Origin: Blastocladiella emersonii ATCC 22665
Taxonomy: Eukaryota; Blastocladiomycota; Blastocladiomycetes; Blastocladiales; Blastocladiaceae
DNA: 64,000 nucleotides
Assembly (NCBI GenBank): GCA_025594325.1
Contig: JANHCV010000003.1
Span: 1,984,001 to 2,048,000 of the forward strand
Direction: 5' to 3'
Below, piece after piece: positions 1-8,937 of this stretch. The position numbers were made by a program, and so were the translations under genes. Each line of letters begins with the position of its first letter. Position 1 is the stretch's first letter. A model generated the notes under the pieces. The model made no database searches and was not told the DNA's origin. It saw only the letters and a list, made by a program, of their open reading frames with translations.

Positions 1-305
1 GCGAGGTGCACACGTTGAGTCGGCTTATGAAGTAGAATACATCACAGTTTAGCACCTTCGACTGCCTTCGTCACTCGACAGCTTGAATGTGGCAAAGTGG
101 GCGGTGCGAGACAGTGTCATTGACTAGCAATATAATACCCTTTCTTCGAGTGACTGTGTGACCGGCCTCGCTGGCACCCTCGTAGTCGCTGCCTTGAAAC
201 GTTCTTGAGATAGTTCGAGCTGTGGTCGATGGCAAAACTCACGATCATCTACCGTTGGTCGACGCTTCGTGTGCGAAAATAACAAACGTATATGTACAAG
301 AGGTG
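1..305. other. Flanking DNA at left edge, no gene seen
   Basis: This stretch is less GC-rich than the coding regions and lies downstream of the first minus-strand gene. A plus-strand frame at 222-425 looks coiled-coil-like near its end, but it is antisense to the last exon of that gene, so I do not call it. I see no tRNA or repeat. Confidence 0.5.
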
Positions 306-922
306 TCACTTCGACTGCGGCGGCGCCTGCGCTGTTGCCGCGTTCGCGAGGACGAGGTCGACGCGCGGCTCAAGAAAGTCGAGCGCGAGGTGGACCGCGC
401 GGCTACGCATGCGCCGTTCGCGTGAGCCATGCACTGTTCCGGTTCAAAGCGCGCAACGTACACGTCCTCGTAGATGGCGACCAGTCGGTCGTTCAACGCG
501 TTTCCAAGCTCGTCGGCGCGGGCGACCAGTCCAGCTGCCGCTGCGCTTGGCGCTTCCACCCGCTGCACCGTGTCGACGGCGCCGGCATGAACGTGGACGG
601 CTGTCGCGTGTGCGGTCGCCGAGGCCTACTCATGGCGTCAGCGACGTCCGACCCGCACGGCTGACGATACGTGTACCTCGGCCAACTGCGCAGTCACATC
701 TCGCACAAGCGCCGCCAACGCACCTGAAGCGCGTTCAAGTGCTGCACTTAGAGTCCGCGCTTCGGTCGCGGCGAGCGCTGCAGCTGCGGCCGAAGCGGTG
801 CTCGCGACCGACGCCGCGCGCGTGTGATTTGTTGCGCGCGGCGACGTCGGCGTCTGCGGCGTCGAAGACATAACAGGAGCAGGGACGGGTTGCACCGACT
901 CGGTGTACCACGCGGGGTTCAT
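306..922 (-). CDS. Small coiled-coil protein (possibly BLOC-1/BORC-like), 168 aa
   Basis: Three exons (922-677, 625-462, 402-306) join in frame to 168 residues. Introns start GTACAC and GTACG and both end TAG. Residues 1-35 are Pro/Ser/Thr-rich, 35-80 are an Ala-rich helix, and about 105-155 form an amphipathic helix containing LVARADELGNALNDRLVAIY. Small helical subunits of lysosome- or endosome-positioning complexes (BLOC-1, BORC) look like this, but no diagnostic motif is visible, so that is only a suggestion. Without splicing the frame runs into a low-quality Arg-rich tail; splicing restores good codon use to the stop. I am fairly sure it is a gene and unsure of its function. Confidence 0.55.
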
Positions 923-1725
923 TCGCTACGTTCCTTCAGGTTAACAGAGAGCGCGGGCTAGACGCGTCGTGTGAGCCAGCCACCTCACGCGGCGTGCCGG
1001 CTCGCGTGCCCCCTTCCGTCGTGATCCAGTCGCTGATCGTCTTGTCCAGCGCCGCGGCTTCGACGAGACCTCTAAGACGGCGCTACGGCGAGTCTTTCTG
1101 CTGTGGCGAGTGAGGACGTTTGGGCAGGGCCCACGCCCTGATCGGCGAGTGATGCCACCGTGCTTGTATGCGAGAGCGCTCCCAAGCAGGACCCTGACGC
1201 CGCGGTGACGCTGAAAGGGCGAGGATTTGCACCACGGGAGCGCTTTTCACAGGCCGAGGCAGGGCAGTTCCCGTCGTCCCGGGTGGCGATGCACAGCTGG
1301 CCCCGCTCTGTTGTTCTTCCGGGCATCCAGGGGGTTGCGGGCGATGGTCCACGCGGCCCCAGTCCGCGACTGTGACGTGATGTGGCCGAGCCGGACCTGA
1401 AGTCGCGGCGCTCATCGCGCATCGCGGCGCCACCCGGGGCTTGCGCCCCCCCGACCTGCAGCCTGCTTGCGCTCCCGACTCTCGCTCTCCGGCACCGACA
1501 ACAAACAGAGTCGACCGACCAACTTGCTGCACTGCGAGGCACCCGCGAGACACACGCGCGCACCTTGCACTGTTGCGACCGTGGCATCAACAACGACACT
1601 CGAGGTATGCCGCTTCGGGCGCTCCTGTCGTATCGCAGCGAGGGCTCTCGACTGACCCGGGCGCCGGCGCAAGTACTAGACATACCCTCCCTACTACAGA
1701 CGACTAGACGACGACGACGGACACG
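923..1725. other. Divergent intergenic region, no supported gene
   Basis: About 800 bp lies between the start of the small coiled-coil gene (-) and the Boi-like gene (+), so it should hold both promoters. Open frames on both strands here are Arg/Ser-rich, have no domain look and cannot be joined to neighbours. I see no tRNA, repeat or clear TATA box. Confidence 0.5.
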
Positions 1726-4303
1726 ATGCTCGGCCAGTACGACATCGTTTACGCCATCCACGACTTCAAGGTGCGCTCCTCGCTATCGATGCGTGACTCA
1801 CAGAGCACTGACGCCCTCTCCAACAACTAGGCCGAGGACGAGGATGAGGTGAGCTTCAAGGCCGGCGAGGAAATCATTGTCCTCGAGCGCGACGCCGAGT
1901 TCAATGACGGCTGGTGGATGGTACGCCCTCTCATGCTTCCCTAACTTGTCAGAGCTCCATTAACCACATTCATGGTGTGTGTAGGGCCGCACGCAGGACG
2001 GGCAGATCGGCCTGTTCCCGGCCAACTTCACGTCGCCAACACCCGTGTCGCCAACGACGACCGAGACCTCGACCATGTCGACGTCCATGGCGTCCATGGA
2101 CCGCAGCAGCGCCAACGCGGGCGGCGCCGCCCCGGGCACGTCCAAGAAGCACCCGAACCACCGCGAGTCGGTGCAGTCGTTCGACGCCCTCGACCAGTAC
2201 GAGAGCCTGATCAGCGACCTGCGCAAGTCGATCCACCTCTCGTCCAACAAGCTCGCCGAGCTGCGCAAGTCCGAGGTCGGCCCCGAGAACGGCGCCGCGC
2301 CCGCGCTCCCGGCGCTCCCGCTCGACTCGATGCCGCTCACGGCCTCGCCCGCCGCCTCGGCCGTCGGCTCCAACATCGGTGGCGGCGCCCACTCGACGCT
2401 CTCGTCGCGCGGTCCGGCCGCTGGCGGCAGCACCGTCTCGCGCAACACCAACGGCGGCAACGGGCACTACGACGACCGCCTCGGCGTCTCTGGCCCCGGC
2501 GCGTCGCCGATCCCGCACCGCTCGCTGACGCCCGACTACACGTCGATCGACCCCCGCCGCGCGTACGGCGGCGGCGGTGCGACGCCGAGCCCCGGGCCAA
2601 ACGGGTACCGTTCGCGGCCGCCGCACACGTGGTCGGCGCGCGAGGTGGCCGACTGGCTGTCGAGCGTCGGGTTCGCCAACTTTGCCGACCACTTCCTGCG
2701 CAACGAGATCAACGGCGAGGCCATGCTGTCGCTGTCGCTGCCGACGCTCAAGGAGCTCGACATTCCGGCGCTCGGCAAGCGCATCCAGATCATGAACTCG
2801 ATCATCTCGCTCAAGGAGGAGTTTGGCCTGGCCGAGGACGGCGGTGCCGGCGGGGCTGCGCGTGGTCGTCTCGCGCGCTCGTCGACGTCCACGTCCGGCC
2901 AGCGCGGCCGGTCGGCCCACCTCAGCGTGTCCCCCGGCCCCGGCGGCCGCATGCCGTCGCCGCCGCGGTCGCCCAACCTCGGCGTGCGCGGCGTGTCGCG
3001 CGTGTCGTCGCGGTCGTCGGCGTCGGGCGCGCCGCCGTCGCCCAAGGCCGGGCCCATGCACGTGCCGTACGGCGCCGGTTCCTCGGACGCGCTCCCCGTG
3101 CCGCCGATGCCGACGCCCGCGCGGATCCCGACGCCGACGCCGCGCGATGCGCTCGACGTGTCGGCGGCAGACCTGTCGCCGGCGGACTGCGAGGGCCAGC
3201 TCAAGACGCTCGAGAACACGACGGGGTACGCGGGCAAGGACGGCGACTTCAAGCGGCGGTGGATGGTGCTCAAGGGCAACGCGCTGTACTGGTTCAAGGA
3301 CGCCAAGACGGCGGGCGCGCTGCACTGCATCTACGTGCACAGCGGGTTCAAGGTGGCCATGGACGAGTCGGTGCGGTCGGGCAAGCACGCGTTCCGCGTC
3401 ACGGAGCTCAACCCGGAGGCGGGCCCGCGCAAGCACTGGCTCTTCTACACGGACGACGTCAAGGAGGCGCGCAAGTGGATGCGCAGCCTGACCAAGGCCA
3501 CCATCTTCCACTCGCAGCACGAGGCGTCCAAGCGCGGCGCCGACGGCGTCGAGATCATTGGCGACCCGCGCGAGGTCATCTCGGCGATCCGCGTCAACGA
3601 CGACCACTTTGCGCAGTCGGAGCTCGGCCAGATCTCGCGCGACTGGATGGACCACGAGCCGCGCAACGGCCAGCAGCAGCAGCAGCTGTCGCCGCGCTCG
3701 CCTGGCGGTTCCGGCCGCCGGCCGTCGCTGCCCGGCCACCACTCGGGCAGCCCGACCGAGTACTACCCGCCGCTGCCGGGCAAGGAGCCGATCCTGCGCA
3801 GCAAGTCGACGGAGCCGTACGACTACGGGACGCGCGCGAGCACGAGCCCATCGCGGTCCCTGTCGCGGAGCGGGTCCTCCGGCGGCAACGGCGGCAGCAA
3901 GCAGCGCGGGTGGGACGACGGGCGCGAGCGCGAGATCACGCGCATGCGGCAGCAGCAGGCGCATTTCGTCGCGTACGTGAACGGCGCGCTGCCGCCCAAC
4001 GAGTCGATCACGGCGCTGCGCGACCTGGTGCCCGGCGTCGGGTTCATCCATTTCCTGTCCAACATTGCCCGCACGCCGCTCCCGCCGCACTACGCTCGCG
4101 CGGTGCGCGACCCCGCCGTGTACCGCATCGACTGGCTCGATAACTGGGACGTGGTGCTGTCGTGGGCCAGCGAGCTCGGCGTCGGCGTCCCGCCGCAGAT
4201 CACGGTCGAGAAGCTGGCCTCCGGCCGCGAGGACGCGCTCGTCGATCTCATCGAGGCGGTCCAGGCGTCGTTCGCGCCGCGCCCGCCGGCCCCCGCGGCC
4301 TAA
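1726..4303 (+). CDS. BOI1: Boi1/Boi2-like SH3-SAM-PH scaffold with C-terminal CH-like domain, 817 aa
   Basis: Exons 1726-1770, 1831-1920 and 1985-4303. The first two introns interrupt an SH3 domain at residues 1-62 (ALYDF-like start IVYAIHDF, the GWW of NDGWWMGR, then GLFPANF). A SAM domain follows at about 259-325 (TWSAREVADWLSSVGF). A PH domain sits at about 451-560 (KRRWMVLKGNALYWF, ending in a WMRSL helix). Yeast Boi1/Boi2 have this SH3-SAM-PH order; they bind Cdc42-GTP, Bem1 and exocyst at sites of polarised growth. Residues about 704-812 look like an additional calponin-homology-like fold (helices around DLVPGVGFIHFLSNIA, IDWLDNWDVVLSWASELGV and the LVDLIEAVQ end), which yeast Boi proteins lack. 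Linkers are disordered and Ser/Pro-rich. Good confidence for SH3, SAM and PH, moderate for CH. Confidence 0.9.
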
Positions 4304-4893
4304 GAGTTTTGTTTTGCCTTCTTGCTGTTGTCCCTCCCCTCTCGCATTGCCCCCGTTTGCTGTACTATATAGGATTGCGTAGTCTGTCCACATCGTGCCG
4401 CGCTCGGGTCGGGAGGGAGGAGATGGCACTGAGACCGATACCACCACCCCACCTATAGAACGAGGAAAAGTCACGTAACGAGGAATACACGCTTGTCATC
4501 ATAGACCCCATCACTCGCCCGGCGGAGTGGCGCATCGCGCGGGTCACCACGCGCCGGCGCCGCCTCCGTGACGTCAGCTGATGCGCCCGCCGCAGACTTT
4601 TCCCCCCTCGCCGCAGCGGCACCGACTCCTTGGTTGCTGGCCTCGCCGCCGACGTTGCTCGCGCCGCTCTCGCAACGCTAAGACGCAACAACCACCTTCG
4701 TGGCCTGCAGCAACACGATCGCTGCCGCCGCACCTCGCTACGCATCAACGCCACGGAACGGGAACCGGGATTGGGGGAGAGCCGAATCGGATAGCACGAC
4801 GACAAGGAGGATCAGCACTAGAACCTCCAGCGAATACACGGCAACTGCTGATTGAGGCTCTGGCAGTCTCTCACGACGCAACGAGAACAAACC
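4304..4893. other. Intergenic: Boi-like 3' end and PP4 promoter
   Basis: The 590 bp between two plus-strand genes holds the Boi-like 3' untranslated region (T-rich after 4304, a CTATATAGG run near 4365) and the leader of the phosphatase gene. The reading frame that extends upstream of the phosphatase ATG is low-complexity and is not needed once the first intron is spliced. Confidence 0.5.
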
Positions 4894-5876
4894 ATGTCCG
4901 ACCTCGACCGGTACGGCGCCGCCCGCCCCGTGCCGAACCGCGCGCACGCACGAGGTCTCACCTGCCGTACGTCAATAGGCAGATTGAGCAGCTGCGCAAC
5001 TGCGAGCTCATCAAGGAGTCGGAGGTGCGCGAGCTGTGCGCCAAGGCGCGCGAGATCCTGATCGAGGAGGCCAACGTGCAGCGGGTCGATGCGCCCGTGA
5101 CCATCTGCGGCGACATCCACGGCCAGTTCTACGACCTCAAGGAGCTGTTCGCCGTGGGCGGCCCGTGCCCCGAGACCAACTACCTGTTCATGGGCGACTT
5201 CGTTGACCGCGGCTTCTACTCGGTCGAGACGTTCCTGCTGCTGCTCGCCCTCAAGGTGCGGTACCCGGACCGCATCACGCTGATCCGCGGCAACCACGAG
5301 TCGCGCCAGATCACCCAGGTCTACGGGTTCTACGACGAGTGCCTGCGCAAGTTCGGCAGCGTCAACGTGTGGCGGTACTGCTGCGAGATCTTCGACTACC
5401 TCGCCCTCGCCGCGCTCGTCGATGACCGCGTCCTGTGCGTGCACGGCGGTCTGTCCCCGGCCTTGACTACGCTCGACCAGATCCGCACCATTGACCGCAA
5501 GCAGGAGGTCCCGCACGACGGCGCCATGTGCGACCTGCTGTGGAGCGACCCCGAGGACATTGACGGGTGGGGCGTGTCGCCGCGCGGCGCAGGTTACCTG
5601 TTCGGCGCCGACGTGGTCGCCGGGTTCATCCACACCAACAACCTCGAGCTGATCGCGCGCGCGCACCAGCTCGTCATGGAGGGGTACAAGTCCATGTTCA
5701 ACGACTCGATCGTCACCGTCTGGTCCGCGCCAAATTACTGCTACCGGTGCGGCAACGTGGCCGCGATCCTCGAGCTCGACGATAAGCTCACCCGGACATA
5801 CCGCATCTTCGACGCTGCGCCCCAGGACACGCGCGGGATCCCGGCCAAGAAGGCTGCTCCCGACTACTTTTTGTAA
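4894..5876 (+). CDS. PPP4C: Serine/threonine protein phosphatase 4 catalytic subunit, 304 aa
   Basis: A 17-nt first exon (4894-4910) encodes MSDLDR and joins at an Arg codon to exon 4979-5876 across a GTACG...TAG intron. The protein is collinear with animal PP4C over its whole length. The metal-binding motifs are GDIHGQ (50-55), GDFVDRG and GNHESRQ, followed by the [11 protein letters not shown] and WSDPED segments. It ends YFL, the carboxyl-methylated tail of PP2A-like enzymes. PP4 acts in complexes with regulatory subunits R2/R3 in DNA-damage recovery, centrosome or spindle-pole function and nutrient signalling. The start was chosen because splicing gives the conserved SDLDRQIEQLR amino end; the longer upstream frame is leader sequence. 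Confidence 0.97.
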
Positions 5877-5965
5877 GCATGTCTCTGTGTCTCTCGTCGA
5901 TCGCTCCTCAATACGAAACCACTGCCCCTTCAGCTGCGTCCCATTCCGGTGTATTATGTATCATC

Positions 5966-8404
5966 TCAGACAGGCGCCGTGTAGTCCTTGGGGAACTGCC
6001 CCGCGGCACCCGTCCGCAGATTCCGGCCGGCCCACCACGCGTCGCTGCCCGTGCGCGTGCTGGTGACGGCGATCGTGTCGCCGACGGCCATGCTCATCTC
6101 GCCGTCGCACGTCGACGCGTACTCGAACAGCGCCGTCACGCGCATCTCCCCGCTGCTCCCATTCGCGCGCGGCGTCGGTAATGGCGGCACACTCGCCCCC
6201 GTACCCCCGGACCGCACCGAAGCCGAGTCGCCCGCAGTACTCATGCGTCGGACCGACCGCGTCGTCGACGACGCGCTGCGCGCACGCGGACTCGAGGCCG
6301 TTACGGCCGCCGTTGTCGTGGCCGCGGCCACGACCGCGTCCCACCCCTGCGTGAACACGTACGGGAACAGGCCCTGCTCGCCAGTGCGCGTGTTCTGGCC
6401 GAGCCACCACTCGGGCGTGGTTCCGCCCGACTCGTCGGCGGTAGCCCCGCGGTCGAGGACGCGCAGCGCGTCGCCCGCGCGGAAGGCGAGCTCGCCCGAC
6501 TCCTGTGGCGTATAGTCGAAGAGCGCGGTCACGGTCACGGCGCCGGGGGGCGGGGACGCGGCCTTTCGCGCAGCCGCTGCCGCCGCGGCGGAGGAGGCGG
6601 AGGCGTTGGTCGGGCGACGCGTCGGTGCGGGCGACGTGATGGGCGTGGTGTTGGTCGACGACAGCGTGACAATGTAGCCCGAGGGGACGAACCCGACGGT
6701 GCTGGTGCCGGGGACCGCGGCCTTGGTCCAGCCCTCGACGTCGGGCTCGAGCAGCGTCAGGACCTGGCCCTCGCGCACCGACAGCTCGCTCGGCTCCTGC
6801 GCCGTGTACGCGAACAGGACGCGCGCCTTGCCGATGCCCGGCGGGTCGCGCGGCGCGGTAGCGGTTCCCGAACGGGACGGCGTGGGCGGTGACGAGACGG
6901 GACCCGTCGCGGCAGAGAGGCCGGCGAGCCCGGCACCGACGCTAGTGGACGGCGAGACGAGCGAGTCCATGCCCGCCAGCTTGGCGGCGTCGATGGTGGC
7001 CGAGGTGAGGGTGAGGTCCGAGACGGCGGACGTGACCGAGACGCCGGCGTCCTCGAGGGCGGCGACCTGGGCCTCGATGGCCTTGAGCTGGACCGAGAGG
7101 TGGACGGCCTGGAGCTCGAGGGCGAGTTTCGAGTCGAGCGGGTTGGTGGCGTTGCCGAACTCGGGGTTCTTCTCGTACACTTTCGCCATCTGCTCGAGCC
7201 CGGCAATCTCCTTGGTGGTCTTGTCCCACTCCTTGGCGGCGATCTGGCGCCGCTTCTTGAGGTCCATGAGCGCGGTCGCGAGGACGACCTTGGACACCTC
7301 GTCGAGGACCAGCTCGGCGGGCGCCACGTCGCTGGCCGCGGGCTCGTGCGCGAACACGGCGGCGCCCGGGAACACCTTGGCGTGCAGGTGCAGGAACCGG
7401 GCCTGCTCGACGTCGCGGTCGATCTCGCCCGTCGCGTCAACGACCGCGGCGGCGGCGGCACGCGCCTGCTCGAGGGCATCGGCCTCGGCGCTCGCGCTGT
7501 TGGCGACGGTCTGGGCAAAGGTCGGGTGAAACTCGCCGTCGAGGCGGTGCATGAAGGCGGGCAGCTCGGTGGCCCAGTACTGTGCCTGGGCGGCGTTGTT
7601 GGAGGCGAGGGCGAGGAGGTACGCGTTGCGTGCGTCGACGAGCCGGCGCGCCGCGTTCTTGGCCTTGAGCGCCGACTTCGACAGCCGCTCCTCGTCGGAC
7701 ACGGACGAGAACGCGGCCTTGACGGAGCTCAGCATCGACGTCTTGCCGGCGAGCAGGTCGGCGTGTTTCCGGGCCGCGCTCTCGGCGTGCTTGGCCGCGT
7801 CCTCGTACTCGCGGCGCCGCTCCGACAGCGTGAACAGGGTCCCGACGAGCGCGTCCTGCGTGGTGCGCCACAGCTCGGCCGATTTCGCGGTCGCGGCCTG
7901 CTTCTCGCGCACGAAATCGCGCGCCGGGTCGACGACCGTGGACGCGAGCGAGTCGCACAGCGCCAGGGTGCGCTTGGCACGCGACTCGGACTCGGCGAGC
8001 AGCGCGTTGAACACGCGCAGCGTCGGCTTGATCTCGGGCACGCCGTCGCTCGCGGCATCGCCCGTCGCCGCGTCGCCCTCGTCGTTCTCGGCCGCAGCGG
8101 CCGCGACGGCGGCGGGACTCTTGCCCGTGCCCGCGCCGGACGCTGAGGCAGCGGCAGCGGCGGCGATCTTGTTGTAGCTCCGCACGAGCTTGTCGATCTT
8201 CTCGGCGGCGTCGCGCTCGATCTCGAGCTTGCGGCGCAGAAACTCCTTGGTGTGGTCGAGCAGCGCCGCGTCCTCGTCGGCCTTGGAAGTCAGCCGCGCG
8301 AGCTGCCCCGCGTACAGCGACTTGGCCGCCTTGGCGTGCGCGGGCGCGGCCGACGCCAGCAGCGGCGCGCCGGGTACGGGCGCGGCGGGTGGATGCGGCG
8401 ACAT
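5966..8404 (-). CDS. TOCA/CIP4-like F-BAR, HR1 and triple-SH3 protein, 812 aa
   Basis: A single exon. Residues about 20-340 form an F-BAR domain (FCH helix with LLDHTKEFLRRKLEIERDAAE). An HR1 coiled coil follows at about 381-460 (KVYEKNPEFGN, as in CIP4/FBP17/TOCA-1 proteins that bind Cdc42). Three SH3 domains sit at about 522-578 (VLFAYTAQEPSELSV), 621-690 (ALFDYTPQESGELAF) and 751-812 (ALFEYASTCDGEMSM). Such proteins bend membrane and recruit WASP and dynamin to start branched actin at endocytic sites. Animal TOCA proteins have one SH3 and yeast Bzz1 has two, so three is unusual. I start at the ATG at 8404 because upstream in-frame residues look untranslated. It is convergent with the PP4 gene, with 89 bp between stops. 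Confidence 0.88.
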   Translation of the reverse strand: MSPHPPAAPVPGAPLLASAAPAHAKAAKSLYAGQLARLTSKADEDAALLDHTKEFLRRKLEIERDAAEKIDKLVRSYNKIAAAAAASASGAGTGKSPAAVAAAAAENDEGDAATGDAASDGVPEIKPTLRVFNALLAESESRAKRTLALCDSLASTVVDPARDFVREKQAATAKSAELWRTTQDALVGTLFTLSERRREYEDAAKHAESAARKHADLLAGKTSMLSSVKAAFSSVSDEERLSKSALKAKNAARRLVDARNAYLLALASNNAAQAQYWATELPAFMHRLDGEFHPTFAQTVANSASAEADALEQARAAAAAVVDATGEIDRDVEQARFLHLHAKVFPGAAVFAHEPAASDVAPAELVLDEVSKVVLATALMDLKKRRQIAAKEWDKTTKEIAGLEQMAKVYEKNPEFGNATNPLDSKLALELQAVHLSVQLKAIEAQVAALEDAGVSVTSAVSDLTLTSATIDAAKLAGMDSLVSPSTSVGAGLAGLSAATGPVSSPPTPSRSGTATAPRDPPGIGKARVLFAYTAQEPSELSVREGQVLTLLEPDVEGWTKAAVPGTSTVGFVPSGYIVTLSSTNTTPITSPAPTRRPTNASASSAAAAAAARKAASPPPGAVTVTALFDYTPQESGELAFRAGDALRVLDRGATADESGGTTPEWWLGQNTRTGEQGLFPYVFTQGWDAVVAAATTTAAVTASSPRARSASSTTRSVRRMSTAGDSASVRSGGTGASVPPLPTPRANGSSGEMRVTALFEYASTCDGEMSMAVGDTIAVTSTRTGSDAWWAGRNLRTGAAGQFPKDYTAPV

Positions 8405-8937
8405 GGAGGGTGTGATCGGTGGCGGTGATGAGTTGCGGTAGAGGGTGAGGGGAGCAGCGGTGTGGTGGTGGCGCGGTCGGCCGTTGCGTTGCGCTCTCTC
8501 TCTAAGTTTAGCGGCGGTGCTCGAGCGGGAAGAGTTGCATGAGATGGCGGCGGTGAGCCGGTTGCATGAGATTCGATCGCGCGTGCCGGAGAGAGAAGGG
8601 AAGAGAGAAACCTTGCGCGGCACCGAGGAACACGGCGAGGCGAGACGGGAAGAGAAAGAAAAGAGTCAGCCGAGCGCCACGTGCCCGTGACCTCCGACGC
8701 GTCTCGCGTTGCGCGGGAGACGCGCGCGTTTGCGCTGCGCGATATACGGCCGCAATATTGCCCGCCCTCAGCCCGCGGACCGGTCAGTCGCCGCTTTGAT
8801 CCAAGCCGGGCAGCGTATAAATCTCGCCTGCCCGCCCGCTCCCGTTACTGACTCCCTAGCGTCCATCCCTGTCTCGGACACTACGATCAATCAACACCAC
8901 GCATCGACACCCCACTCTCTCTACCCGCAACAGCACC
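8405..8937. other. Divergent promoter region between F-BAR and ATP-grasp genes
   Basis: This 533-bp divergent spacer has no supported gene. It contains a CACGTG at 8678-8683, an ACGCGT at 8697-8702 and a TATA box at 8816-8822 facing the ATP-grasp gene. Confidence 0.5.
8816..8822 (+). promoter_or_regulatory. TATA box of the ATP-grasp gene
   Basis: The heptamer TATAAAT stands in an otherwise GC-rich region, 122 bp upstream of the ATG at 8938. A pyrimidine-rich stretch and CACACC-type sequence lie between it and the start. Its flank (GCG before TATAAA) matches the candidate TATA box of the His-rich gene at 48597-48603. Confidence 0.5.

Noticed and set aside
222-425. Plus-strand 67-aa frame with coiled-coil-like end
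   Set aside because: Antisense to the spliced last exon of the first gene, whose intron borders fit the local consensus.
1072-1761. 229-aa minus-strand frame upstream of the Boi-like gene
   Set aside because: Ser/Arg-rich, no domain, overlaps the first Boi exon and cannot be joined to other exons.
1970-4474. 834-aa minus-strand open frame opposite the Boi-like gene
   Set aside because: Antisense shadow of a GC3-rich coding exon; Arg/Val/Leu-rich with no domain pattern, while the plus strand has SH3, SAM and PH motifs.
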